DNA from: Bordetella parapertussis
GTDB taxonomy: Bacteria; Pseudomonadota; Gammaproteobacteria; Burkholderiales; Burkholderiaceae_D
Direction of reading: 5' to 3'
Length of the DNA stretch: 40,650 nt
NCBI GenBank assembly: GCA_945883145.1
Contig: CAMCXB010000016.1
Coordinates: forward strand, 1 to 40,650
This document shows positions 25,301-33,525 of this stretch, piece by piece. The notes under the pieces were generated by a model. The model saw nothing but the letters and a program-made list of their open reading frames with translations. It ran no database searches and had not been told where the DNA came from. Every line of letters starts with the position of its first letter. Position 1 is the stretch's first letter. A program made the translations under genes and the position numbers.

Positions 25301-26602
25301 ATTTCGCTTATCAATGACTCGACGTGCTTTACCTATCAAGGTGCGCTCTACACCATGGGCTGGCAATACTGTCACGCCACATGTCACGCCGATGTAGGAT
25401 TTAATTTGCTGCTCTAAAGCTTTACCATGCTGTACTGCTAGTTCATAAGCATGTTCTTCACGCGCTTCCACTAACACTTCTAGTGAGTCTAGATGTCCAT
25501 CGCGACTCAGTACCAATTGATAATGTGGCGCTAATGAAGAAAACTGTAATAGCATTTCTTCTACCTGACTAGGAAATAAATTAACACCACGTATGATGAG
25601 CATGTCATCAGAGCGACCTGTGATTTTCCCCATCCTACGCATAGAACGCGAGGTAGGCGGTAGTAAGCGAGTTAAATCACGCGTGCGATATCGAATCACC
25701 GGCATAGCTTCTTTAGTAAGCGAAGTGAAAACCAATTCACCTAATTCACCGTCAGGTAAGACTTCACCGGTCTCTGGATGGATGATTTCAGGATAAAAAT
25801 GATCTTCCCAAATCACAGGACCATCTTTGCTTTCTATGCATTCATTCGCCACACCTGGACCCATTACTTCGGATAAGCCATAGATATCGACTGCATCTAA
25901 GCCACCGCGCTGCTCTATTTCTGCGCGCATGGCATCCGTCCATGGCTCTGCGCCAAAAATGCCTATCTTTAATGAGCTTGCTGCCGCATCTAATCCTTGT
26001 CGCGCAAACTCTTCAATGATGTTTAGCATATAAGAAGGTGTGACCATGATGATGTCAGGCTTAAAATCACAAATCAGTTGTACTTGCTTTTCTGTTTGTC
26101 CACCAGACATAGGAATCACTGTACAACCTAATTTCTCTGCACCGTAATGCGCACCTAAACCACCGGTAAATAAACCATAGCCATAAGCGACATGTACGAT
26201 ATCGCCTGCGCGTCCACCTGATGCACGGATAGAACGCGCAACCAGTTGTGACCACGTCTCTATATCATTTTTTGTATAGCCAACTACGGTTGGCTTGCCT
26301 GTTGTGCCTGACGATGCATGGATACGTGTGACTTGTTCACGTGGTACAGCAAACATACCGAAAGGATAATTTGCACGTAAATCCCCTTTAGAAGTAAAAG
26401 GAAATTTTGCTAGATCTGATAAAGCATGGAGATCACTAGGATGCACGCCTTTTGCATCAAAGGCCGCTTTATAGTGCGGCACATTGTTATACGCATGGGA
26501 TAAGGTGTGTCGTAATCTTTCTAGCTGCAGACTCTGCAACTCATCACGACTCGCTTTTTCTATAGGCTCCAGATCACCAGATTGTGGTTGTCTAGCATGC
26601 AT
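25292..26602 (-). CDS. paaK: Phenylacetate-CoA ligase PaaK
   Basis: A 436-residue AMP-forming ligase of the PaaK type. The phosphate-binding loop is ASSGTTGKPTVVGYT (about 96-110). YGLSEVMGPGVANEC and VIRYRTRDLTRLL are the adenylate-binding and hinge segments, and GVNLFPSQVEE marks the C-terminal domain. It converts phenylacetate, ATP and CoA to phenylacetyl-CoA in the cytoplasm, the entry step of the Paa pathway. The ATG follows GGAGACAGGT. It lies 31 bp after paaI and is the last gene of the paaABCDE-I-K operon. Confidence 0.95.
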   Translation of the reverse strand: MHARQPQSGDLEPIEKASRDELQSLQLERLRHTLSHAYNNVPHYKAAFDAKGVHPSDLHALSDLAKFPFTSKGDLRANYPFGMFAVPREQVTRIHASSGTTGKPTVVGYTKNDIETWSQLVARSIRASGGRAGDIVHVAYGYGLFTGGLGAHYGAEKLGCTVIPMSGGQTEKQVQLICDFKPDIIMVTPSYMLNIIEEFARQGLDAAASSLKIGIFGAEPWTDAMRAEIEQRGGLDAVDIYGLSEVMGPGVANECIESKDGPVIWEDHFYPEIIHPETGEVLPDGELGELVFTSLTKEAMPVIRYRTRDLTRLLPPTSRSMRRMGKITGRSDDMLIIRGVNLFPSQVEEMLLQFSSLAPHYQLVLSRDGHLDSLEVLVEAREEHAYELAVQHGKALEQQIKSYIGVTCGVTVLPAHGVERTLIGKARRVIDKRNLT

Positions 26603-26633
26603 ACCTGTCTCCGATTTTTATTATTAATTGTTT

Positions 26634-27086
26634 TTATTGATTACTTTTATAATTTTGTATAACTGTATCTTTTAACTGATGTGATTTCCCACGAAACAGC
26701 GCAATTTTTTTACCTTCTTGATTCATCACTGCGACATCATAAATACCTGTACGTCCAGTGCGACTTTGCTCGTGCGCTTCAGCAGTTAAGACATCATGTT
26801 CATAGGCTGGTGCTAAATATTCTATCGAGCATCCTGCTGCTACAGCTTGAATATTGTAACTATTGCAGGCAAAGGCAAACGCCGAATCGGCTAGCGTAAA
26901 AATATACCCGCCATGACAGGTTTGATGACCATTCAACATCGTTTTTTGCACCATCATCTGCATGCTCGCCATACCAGGCTTGATATTATTAATTTTTATG
27001 CCTAGTGCTTGCGTAGCATGATCACGAGCATACATATTATTTGCTGTTGCTTCAGCTAGCACTTGAGGATTTTCTAGTGAAGTCAT
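26634..27086 (-). CDS. paaI: Phenylacetic acid degradation thioesterase PaaI
   Basis: A 150-residue hotdog-fold thioesterase. The segment MLNGHQTCHGGYIFTLADSA (about 50-69) holds the PaaI-type HGG and the catalytic-type Asp. In the Paa pathway it hydrolyses stalled ring-hydroxylated phenylacetyl-CoA derivatives and so frees CoA. The N-terminus with MYARDHATQALGI matches PaaI. It starts 5 bp after the paaE stop, inside the operon. Confidence 0.92.
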   Translation of the reverse strand: MTSLENPQVLAEATANNMYARDHATQALGIKINNIKPGMASMQMMVQKTMLNGHQTCHGGYIFTLADSAFAFACNSYNIQAVAAGCSIEYLAPAYEHDVLTAEAHEQSRTGRTGIYDVAVMNQEGKKIALFRGKSHQLKDTVIQNYKSNQ

Positions 27087-27091
27087 AAGTT

Positions 27092-28168
27092 TTAATTTTC
27101 CTGATCAAAATCTATCGTCAGTGTATTCGTAGCAGGGAATGACTGACACGATAAAACAAAGCCACGTGCAATTTCATAATCTTCTAAGGCATCGTTCATA
27201 TCCATATCGACTTTGCCTTCAGTGACCTTACACCGACAAGTTGAACACACACCACCTTTACAGGAATAGCGCAAATCTAAGCCCTGATTCAAGCCAGCTT
27301 CTAGCACAGACTGTTTGTCTTTTTCCATGCTAAATGTGAATTGCCTGCCATCTAAAACTACAGTCACATCACATTGACTATCACTTTGTGTACGGACTGA
27401 CTCTGCACGGCGATTTTTAGTAACGACATTTGTGCCAAACAACTCTGTTTTTATTTGAGATTTTTCTACACCCAACTTAATCAACGTTGCTGATACTTCT
27501 TGCGTCATTTGTTCTGGACCGCAAATAAAAGTCAGATCAATATCATTAAGACTAATCCATTGCTGACAAAGCGTCGTACATTTTTCAGCATTGATACGTC
27601 CATTGAATAATTCTGCATCTTGCTGCTCACGCGTCATCACATTGATGAAATTAAAACGATCTATGTACTGATCTTTTAAATCTGACAAAGCAGTTCTAAA
27701 TATCATGGTAGATGAAGCACGATTGCCATATACCAGAGTGAACCTGCTTTCTGGTTCCGTCAGCAATGTGGTTTTAATGATGGAGTAAATCGGTGTGATA
27801 CCGCTACCTGCACAGAAGGCGAGATAGTGTTTTTTATTTTCTGGCGCAAGAGGTATGAAAAACTTTCCCATAGGTGGCATGACATCTATCGCTACACCTG
27901 CTTGTAAATGTTGCGCTGCCCAATTTGAAAACAAGCCATCGCTTATTTTTTTAATTGCTACTTCTAAAACACCATCTTGAACTGCAGAACAAATCGAATA
28001 AGAGCGTCTAACTTCTTCATTTTCTATGTTAGTTCGCAAAGTTAGATACTGACCTTGTGTGAAATGAAAAACCTCACGCAAATGTTCAGGTACCTCAAAT
28101 CGCACCACTAGGGTATCGCGCGCTTCTATGCGGGTTGAATGTATAGATAGCGAATGAAATGCAGACAT
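27092..28168 (-). CDS. paaE: Phenylacetyl-CoA epoxidase reductase subunit PaaE
   Basis: A 358-residue oxidoreductase with an N-terminal FAD-binding domain (RRSYSIC around 54-60), an NAD(P)-binding domain (CAGSGITPIYSI about 119-130) and a C-terminal plant-type 2Fe-2S ferredoxin domain. The cluster cysteines are C303, C308 and C311 in YSCKGGVCSTCRC, and C341. It passes electrons from NADPH to the PaaABC oxygenase that epoxidises phenylacetyl-CoA. The ribosome site GGGTGAAGG sits close to the ATG. It lies 28 bp after paaD. Confidence 0.95.
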   Translation of the reverse strand: MSAFHSLSIHSTRIEARDTLVVRFEVPEHLREVFHFTQGQYLTLRTNIENEEVRRSYSICSAVQDGVLEVAIKKISDGLFSNWAAQHLQAGVAIDVMPPMGKFFIPLAPENKKHYLAFCAGSGITPIYSIIKTTLLTEPESRFTLVYGNRASSTMIFRTALSDLKDQYIDRFNFINVMTREQQDAELFNGRINAEKCTTLCQQWISLNDIDLTFICGPEQMTQEVSATLIKLGVEKSQIKTELFGTNVVTKNRRAESVRTQSDSQCDVTVVLDGRQFTFSMEKDKQSVLEAGLNQGLDLRYSCKGGVCSTCRCKVTEGKVDMDMNDALEDYEIARGFVLSCQSFPATNTLTIDFDQEN

Positions 28169-28196
28169 ACCTTCACCCTTAAATTCTTACTAAGCC

Positions 28197-28694
28197 TTAG
28201 TGCGCTTTAAAATAGTCAAATGGCTCTAGACAATCATTACAGCGATATAAAGCTTTGCATGAAGTAGAACCAAACTGACTTACTAATCGAGTATTCTTGG
28301 AACCGCAATGCGTACAATCTATTTTAGGTTCACTGATTCTGCTTAAACTAGAAATATCTATCACCTGCTGTACTGGCGGTGCAATACCATAGTCACGTAA
28401 TTTCTCTTTACCGGATGCATGCATCCAATCAGTAGTCCATGCAGGTGAAAGCTGATGCACTATCTTTACTTGTTTAACGCCGAGTTTTTGTAATGCTGTC
28501 GTGATTTCTTGTGCAATGACGTCCATTGCGGGGCAACCTGAATACGTAGGCGTAATTGTAACCACGCAATTATTTTCTGCATCAATATCAAGACTACGCA
28601 CTATGCCTAACTCAACGACAGAGATGACGGGAATTTCTGGATCAGTGACTTGCTCCAGACTTTTCCATAAGCTTGTCACAGACGGTATCACCAC
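28197..28694 (-). CDS. paaD: Phenylacetate oxygenase accessory protein PaaD
   Basis: A 165-residue protein with an N-terminal DUF59 (MIP18-like) domain (about 8-90, including VTDPEIPVISVVELGIV and TPTYSGCPAMDVI). A C-terminal cysteine-rich tail has C127, C130, C146, C152 and C155 in CTHCGSKN and CNDCLEPF. PaaD is thought to help assemble the oxygenase metal centres. The start is GTG at 28694, overlapping the end of paaC by 7 bp, so translation is probably coupled. Confidence 0.93.
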   Translation of the reverse strand: MVIPSVTSLWKSLEQVTDPEIPVISVVELGIVRSLDIDAENNCVVTITPTYSGCPAMDVIAQEITTALQKLGVKQVKIVHQLSPAWTTDWMHASGKEKLRDYGIAPPVQQVIDISSLSRISEPKIDCTHCGSKNTRLVSQFGSTSCKALYRCNDCLEPFDYFKAH

Positions 28695-29446
28695 TGCGCT
28701 CCAGGATAAGCTCGCTGCAAGAACTGCATCTCTGCAAGCAGATAACCGAGATGTTCAGTATGCATGCCAGTCTTGCCACCTTTTTGCATCCATGCATCAT
28801 CTGCAGGCACACGCAAAGTCGCTTCTGCACAGACTTTTTGTATGTGCTGCTTCCAGCTTATATGCAGTTGGTTTAAATCGGGTGCGATGCCTTGTTGTTG
28901 CATTTCTAGATCGATTGCATCTTGCGTAAATAATTCTCCGGTATACATCCACAACGCATCAATAGACCGCTGTATACGTTGGTGACTCTCTTGACTACCA
29001 TCACCTAAACGGATGATGAGATCACTACTACGCCGCAAGTGATAGCGCACTTCTTTGATTGATTTTTCTGCGATAGCAGCAACTTTTACATCACGTGATT
29101 GCAGTAAGGCTTCTAAGAAAAAATAATGCCAAGCGTCGAAATAAAATTGTCTGACTAAGGTATGGCCATAATCATCATTTGGCTGCTCAACCAACAATGC
29201 ATTTCGAAATGCATGTGCATCACGTAGAAATGCGAGTTGATCTGGATTGCGTCCATCATTTTTATGCTCAGTTGCATAGGTCAGCCATAGTGTGGCTTGT
29301 CCAAGCAAATCCAACGCAACATTGGTTGCTGCCATATCTTCTTCAAGAATAGGACCTTTGCCGCACCACTCTGACAGTCTTTGCGAGAGTATGAGTGCGT
29401 TGTCACCACAGCGTAGTAACCATTCAAATTTTGTATCGACTGTCAT
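28688..29446 (-). CDS. paaC: Phenylacetyl-CoA epoxidase structural subunit PaaC
   Basis: A 252-residue ferritin-like helical protein matching PaaC, the non-catalytic partner of PaaA in the epoxidase core. CGDNALILSQRLSEWCGKGP at the N-terminus and EDMAATNVALDLLGQA are characteristic, and later IKEVRYHLRRSSDLIIRLGDG retains the usual helix pattern. It stabilises PaaA in the cytoplasmic oxygenase complex. It lies 30 bp after paaB and overlaps paaD. Confidence 0.94.
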   Translation of the reverse strand: MTVDTKFEWLLRCGDNALILSQRLSEWCGKGPILEEDMAATNVALDLLGQATLWLTYATEHKNDGRNPDQLAFLRDAHAFRNALLVEQPNDDYGHTLVRQFYFDAWHYFFLEALLQSRDVKVAAIAEKSIKEVRYHLRRSSDLIIRLGDGSQESHQRIQRSIDALWMYTGELFTQDAIDLEMQQQGIAPDLNQLHISWKQHIQKVCAEATLRVPADDAWMQKGGKTGMHTEHLGYLLAEMQFLQRAYPGAQW

Positions 29447-29476
29447 ACGTCAGTATTTTTTTGATTGTGATATGTC

Positions 29477-29761
29477 TTACAGATTTTTTACTTCTTCTGG
29501 TATGGGAAAGAAAGTCGGATGTCGATACACTTTGGTATTCGCTGGTTCAAATAATTCTTCTTTATCATGCGGACTACTCGCAATGATTTGATTAGCAAGT
29601 ACGACCCAGATAGAGACGCCTTCATTGCGACGTGTATAGACGTCGCGGGCATTATTAATTGCCATCTCTGCATCTGGCGCATGCAGGCTACCAACATGTT
29701 TATGTGACAATCCATGCTGACTGCGTACAAAAATTTCCCATAAAGGCCATTCTTTACTCAT
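29477..29761 (-). CDS. paaB: Phenylacetyl-CoA epoxidase subunit PaaB
   Basis: A 94-residue protein that begins WPLWEIFVRSQHGLSHKHVG after a short leader, the conserved start of PaaB. It continues through LHAPDAEMAINNARDVYTRR to the proline-rich end. PaaB is a small subunit of the phenylacetyl-CoA epoxidase and likely organises the PaaAC core. A GAGGAAAG ribosome site precedes the ATG. It lies 28 bp after paaA. Confidence 0.94.
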   Translation of the reverse strand: MSKEWPLWEIFVRSQHGLSHKHVGSLHAPDAEMAINNARDVYTRRNEGVSIWVVLANQIIASSPHDKEELFEPANTKVYRHPTFFPIPEEVKNL

Positions 29762-29789
29762 CTTCTTTCCTCACTCATTTTCTTCTTAT

Positions 29790-30776
29790 TCAAGCAGCTT
29801 TACGATGCGATTGTTTATCTGCATAAGCAGTCAATCCATCTCGAAACCATGCACCGTCATCCCATGCTTTACGACGTGCCGCTAAACGCTCACGATTACA
29901 AGGACCATTGCCTTTGACGACATTGAATAATTCAGAAAAATCAATTGCACCGAAATCATAATGACCTCGTTCTGCATTCCATTTCAAATCAGGATCAGGA
30001 ATACTGAGCCCGAGATATTCAGCTTGTGGAACAGTCTGATCGACCATGCGCTGACGCAGCTCATCATTTGAAAACAATTTAATTTTCCACTGCGCTGATT
30101 GCGCACTGTTGACTGAGTCTGTATCAGGCGGACCAAACATCATTAAGGAAGGCCACCACCAACGATTGAGTGCATCTTGTGCCATTGCTTTTTGTTCTAC
30201 TGTGCCACGGCAGAGAGCCATCATGATGTCAAATCCTTGACGCGCATGAAATGACTCTTCTTTACACACACGTACCATGGCACGTGCATAAGGACCATAT
30301 GAACAACGACATAAAGGGATTTGATTAATGATGGCAGAACCATCCACTAACCAACCAATAGCGCCCATATCAGCCCATGACAATGTAGGGTAATTAAAAA
30401 TGCTGGAGTACTTCGCTTTGCCAGATAAAAGATCAGCATTCATTTGATCACGTGACACACCTAGCGTTTCAGCAGCGCTATATAAATACAAACCATGACC
30501 GGCTTCATCTTGTATCTTAGCCAGCAAAATCGCTTTGCGTTGCAAAGTCGGTGCGCGAGTCACCCAATTTCCTTCGGGTAGCTGACCTACGATTTCAGAG
30601 TGCGCATGCTGAGAAATTTGGCGTATCAAGGTTTTGCGATAACCCTCGGTCATCCAATCCTTAGGCTCAATCTTGATGCCTGCATCTATCTTTTCTTGAA
30701 ATGCGCGCTCCTCAGCACTCATTTCAGACATTGCCTGCACACGAGCGGCGCCGGTATCTACCATTTGGGCATACAT
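29790..30776 (-). CDS. paaA: Phenylacetyl-CoA 1,2-epoxidase catalytic subunit PaaA
   Basis: A 328-residue di-iron oxygenase subunit. Candidate iron ligands are E61 in HSEIVGQLPEG, E91 and H94 in KIQDEAGH, and E173/E174 and H177 in CKEESFHARQG. It inserts one oxygen atom into the ring of phenylacetyl-CoA. The C-terminal WFRDGLTAYADK is typical of PaaA. An AGGAGA ribosome site lies 8 bases before the ATG. It is the first gene of the minus-strand paa operon, downstream of the PaaX operator candidate. Confidence 0.96.
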   Translation of the reverse strand: MYAQMVDTGAARVQAMSEMSAEERAFQEKIDAGIKIEPKDWMTEGYRKTLIRQISQHAHSEIVGQLPEGNWVTRAPTLQRKAILLAKIQDEAGHGLYLYSAAETLGVSRDQMNADLLSGKAKYSSIFNYPTLSWADMGAIGWLVDGSAIINQIPLCRCSYGPYARAMVRVCKEESFHARQGFDIMMALCRGTVEQKAMAQDALNRWWWPSLMMFGPPDTDSVNSAQSAQWKIKLFSNDELRQRMVDQTVPQAEYLGLSIPDPDLKWNAERGHYDFGAIDFSELFNVVKGNGPCNRERLAARRKAWDDGAWFRDGLTAYADKQSHRKAA

Positions 30777-30823
30777 GCTGTTGGTCTCCTCATGAATTGA
30801 TTACCCTGCTTGTATTTTGCTAT

Positions 30824-30864
30824 ATGATACGCGAAATTGAATATATTGAGTAAATTCGTATCAT
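30824..30864. promoter_or_regulatory. Candidate PaaX operator
   Basis: ATGATACG (30824-30831) and CGTATCAT (30857-30864) are perfect inverted half-sites. Counted from the inner hexamers the layout is TGATAC-N27-GTATCA. The Escherichia coli PaaX operator is recalled as TGATTC-N27-GAATCA, so the spacing is identical and each half-site differs by one base. The site lies between the divergent paaA and paaX genes, where it can control both. On the plus strand a TTGATT-N18-TATATG promoter-like pair would place the left half-site over the -10 of paaX (inference). Confidence 0.75.
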
Positions 30865-30931
30865 TTGAAAAAGTCTGTAAATCCATGGTTTTTTCTCGCC
30901 TTTTCTCATTGATTTCAGCAACTTAGCGCCC

Positions 30932-31858
30932 ATGAAACATAAAGCCATAGACAAATGGATTGCTGATTTTTTGAAACAGCATCCGCCTCGCGCAAAATCC
31001 ATCGTCATGACGGTTTTTGGCGATGCGATTGCACCGCGTGGTGGCACAGTTTGGCTAGGCAGTTTGATTGCGCTAATGGACGCGCTGAAAATTAATGACA
31101 GGCTAGTACGCACCAGTGTTTTCCGTCTGACCGAAGAAAGCTGGCTACATGCAAATCGTAGTGGTCGTCGCAGTCAGTACTCGCTCACCTCTCAAGGCGC
31201 TAAACGCTTTGCGCGCGCGCATCAACGTGTGTATGCACCTGCCAGTTCAGCTTGGGATGGTCGTTGGATATTCGTCATTGCTCCACCTGCATTGAGCAGT
31301 AGCAGCGATCGCAATCAATTAAAAAAAGAATTATTGTGGGAAGGGTTTGGACTGATCTCACCCGGTGTGTTCGTGCATCCAGGTAGTAAAGAAGCTGCCT
31401 TATCAGAAATTTTGCAACGCACAGGCAATGCTGATCATGTGTTTGTCTCAACAGCGACTAGTCTCGCTGATATCACGAGTCGACCACTGACAGATTTATT
31501 AACGCATTGTTGGCAACTCGAAGACGTCGTAAAAGGCTATGCACATTTTGTTAAACGCTTCGCCCCTCTACTCGCTTTATTGCAAGAACAAAGTGATTTA
31601 ACTGATCAACAAGCTTTTGTTATTCGCACCTTACTCATACATGCTTTTCGTCGAGTGCAACTGCATGATCCGCAATTACCTGCTGAATTACTACGTGCAG
31701 ATTGGGCAGGAGCGACTGCCTATGATGTATGCAAAGCGATTTATCAAATCGTTACACCACAAGCAGATACTTACGTTGCACTCACTCTAGCCACTGAACA
31801 AGATGTGGTGCTACCTATAGCTACAGAGTTTATGCAGAGGTTTAATTCTGCAAGATAA
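30932..31858 (+). CDS. paaX: Phenylacetate pathway repressor PaaX
   Basis: A 308-residue protein of the PaaX/GntR-like regulator family. The N-terminal winged helix region (about 20-85) has SIVMTVFGDAIAPRGGTVWLGSLI and RLVRTSVFRLTEESWLHANR. The middle PaaX domain has WIFVIAPPA and LLWEGFGLISPGVFVHPG, and the C-terminal domain has FVIRTLLIHAFRRVQLHDPQLP. In known systems phenylacetyl-CoA releases PaaX from its operator. It is transcribed divergently from paaA with 155 bp between, and ends 21 bp from the convergent RES toxin gene with no visible terminator. Confidence 0.94.
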   Translation: MKHKAIDKWIADFLKQHPPRAKSIVMTVFGDAIAPRGGTVWLGSLIALMDALKINDRLVRTSVFRLTEESWLHANRSGRRSQYSLTSQGAKRFARAHQRVYAPASSAWDGRWIFVIAPPALSSSSDRNQLKKELLWEGFGLISPGVFVHPGSKEAALSEILQRTGNADHVFVSTATSLADITSRPLTDLLTHCWQLEDVVKGYAHFVKRFAPLLALLQEQSDLTDQQAFVIRTLLIHAFRRVQLHDPQLPAELLRADWAGATAYDVCKAIYQIVTPQADTYVALTLATEQDVVLPIATEFMQRFNSAR

Positions 31859-31879
31859 GGGAAATATTAATCTAATAAA

Positions 31880-32353
31880 TTAACTAAAAAGTCTGATATC
31901 GTATTCCCATTTCCGCACAACTGAGGCATTAATTAAACTCGAATCCTTATGCAAGGGATTAATAATAAAAATAGAATCTTCTGGAACAATCACAGAAGGC
32001 AAGCTCATCAATACCGATTTCTCTGACTTAATCCATGCATTACCAAAATCTATACTCGATTTACTTGGCGGACAAATATTCCAATTTATTGGTAGCGTTT
32101 CTTTTTCAAGTATCTCTCTAGTTTTCCAAATGCGGTCAGGTATATCAATAGCGACAAGATATCGTTGCAATGGTAAGTCGCTAGTACCAAGATGAACTAG
32201 AGTTTCAACACAAGCTAATGATGGAGATTCAGCGCAATATAAAACAGGTATCCCCATACTATTCCAACGACCGCCTGTAATTTTTGCACCAGTACCTGAT
32301 AGATCTTTAGCAGAATAGCCCAACGATTGACTAGCGATTCTCCAAACTCTCAT
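31880..32353 (-). CDS. RES-domain toxin (NAD-degrading family)
   Basis: A 157-residue RES-domain protein. The conserved Arg, Glu and Ser that name the family are seen as R29 in GGRWNSMG, E50 in ACVETLVHL and S120 in LPSVIVPED. Characterised relatives such as MbcT deplete NAD+ by phosphorolysis or hydrolysis and stop growth; ParT modifies a metabolic enzyme. Which activity applies here is unknown. Its ATG overlaps the stop of the upstream antitoxin gene as TGATG, so the two are translationally coupled. Confidence 0.9.
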   Translation of the reverse strand: MRVWRIASQSLGYSAKDLSGTGAKITGGRWNSMGIPVLYCAESPSLACVETLVHLGTSDLPLQRYLVAIDIPDRIWKTREILEKETLPINWNICPPSKSSIDFGNAWIKSEKSVLMSLPSVIVPEDSIFIINPLHKDSSLINASVVRKWEYDIRLFS

Positions 32354-32928
32354 CAGCCATAAGCTCCAGACTGTGACTGCGCAAGCAATCTAGAAATGAA
32401 TTCTTGACCTTCAATTGTATCCATGTAATCAGCTGGTTTAGACCCACCAAGCGCAGGAAGCGGTCGTTCTAGCCAAGCACCCACCCAACGACTGGCATCA
32501 AATTTTTCATCATGACCTGATTCAATGAGCATGACTTCAACTTGACCAATTAGCCTCTCTAGGCCAAGCAACCGTTCTGTATGCTCAGATGAAAGGACTT
32601 CATTTAGACGAATTTTTCTGTCCATAGTTGAAGCAGGAAATCGTAGCGTTATATAGAGGCTGTCTTTAGAAACATCCATCTCACGAACAATGTCATTTAA
32701 AGTTGAAGCGGGTACACCTCTACGTATCATTTCTATGCGCTCGAATTGCGAAGCTTGATAAACAGCTAGAGGAGTAATTTTCGAGACTGATATTGGCTTT
32801 TGCTTGACTAAACCCCTAGAAATTTGCAAACGCTTGGCACTTGTTGGACGAGCTGCAACAGGCTTGGAAGCAGATATTTTTAAACTCTTATTAGATTTTT
32901 TTACAGTTTTAGGTAGATGTTTTGGCAT
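32353..32928 (-). CDS. Xre/MbcA/ParS-type antitoxin (DUF2384)
   Basis: A 191-residue protein with a lysine-rich N-terminal tail (about 1-45), an Xre-like region around FERIEMIRRGVPASTLNDIVREMDVSKDSLYITLRFP, and the C-terminal toxin-binding DUF2384 domain ending FDASRWVGAWLERPLPALGG. These antitoxins bind RES toxins and repress their own promoter. The frame opens at 32943, but the ATG at 32928 has GGTGA 5 bases upstream and is preferred. An inverted repeat lies in the promoter region upstream. The basic tail is longer than in many relatives. Confidence 0.87.
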   Translation of the reverse strand: MPKHLPKTVKKSNKSLKISASKPVAARPTSAKRLQISRGLVKQKPISVSKITPLAVYQASQFERIEMIRRGVPASTLNDIVREMDVSKDSLYITLRFPASTMDRKIRLNEVLSSEHTERLLGLERLIGQVEVMLIESGHDEKFDASRWVGAWLERPLPALGGSKPADYMDTIEGQEFISRLLAQSQSGAYG

Positions 32929-32952
32929 AGCATCACCATTCATAATTTGAGG

Positions 32953-32997
32953 AATTAGTTTACCTCATTTGGTTGGATATAAAACGATAAACTAATT
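32953..32997. promoter_or_regulatory. Candidate autoregulatory operator of the RES-Xre pair
   Basis: AATTAGTTTA (32953-32962) and TAAACTAATT (32988-32997) are perfect 10-bp inverted copies with 25 bases between. They lie 25-69 bp upstream of the antitoxin start, in the only available promoter region of the pair. Antitoxins of this family commonly bind such repeats. No other function is visible in this gap. Confidence 0.6.
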
Positions 32998-33000
32998 AAA

Positions 33001-33462
33001 TTAATCAACCAACTCCGCTACCATCTCAATTTCTACACAGCTTCCCATGGGTAATTGCGCTACACCGAAAGCAGATCGCGCATGTTTACCGGCTTCACCA
33101 AAAATTTCACCTAACAACTCTGATGCGCCATTAGTGACAAGATGATGTTCAGTAAATTCAGCAGTTGAATTCACTAAGCTCACTAATTTCACTATCCGTT
33201 TTACTTTAGATAAATCACCACCACAGGCTGCTTGCAGAGTCGCCATTAAATCAATCGCTACTGCACGTGCAGCTTGCTTACCCTGCTCAGTTGTCATATC
33301 TCTACCTAATTGACCTACCCAGACCTTGCCATCTTGCTTAGCAATGTGCCCCGATAAATAAACGGAGTTACCAGTCTGTACATACATGACATAAGCGGCA
33401 GCTGGTGTCGCCACTGGCGGCAAGCTGATGTGTAAATCCTTTAATTTTTGTTGAATAGACAT
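33001..33462 (-). CDS. RidA/YjgF family protein
   Basis: A 153-residue protein of the RidA (YjgF/UK114) fold. SVYLSGHIAKQDGKVWVGQLGRD, VAIDLMATLQAACGGDLSKVKRIVKL and the closing RSAFGVAQLPMGSCVEIEMVAEL match the family, including the Arg before SAFGVAQLP. RidA proteins hydrolyse reactive enamine/imine intermediates of amino acid metabolism, but this longer subgroup is less well defined. A TTG at 33474 opens the frame earlier; the ATG at 33462 with GGAG 6 bases upstream is preferred. It is divergent from htpG. Confidence 0.9.
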   Translation of the reverse strand: MSIQQKLKDLHISLPPVATPAAAYVMYVQTGNSVYLSGHIAKQDGKVWVGQLGRDMTTEQGKQAARAVAIDLMATLQAACGGDLSKVKRIVKLVSLVNSTAEFTEHHLVTNGASELLGEIFGEAGKHARSAFGVAQLPMGSCVEIEMVAELVD

Positions 33463-33525
33463 GGTGCACTCCAATGAAATGGTGGAATAAAAGGCCTGAA
33501 TAGGAGAGATTTTACCCTCACACCT

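Noticed and set aside
30820..31113. A 97-codon minus-strand frame upstream of paaA
   Set aside because: It overlaps the start of paaX and the operator region, has no family features, and would block the divergent promoter region.
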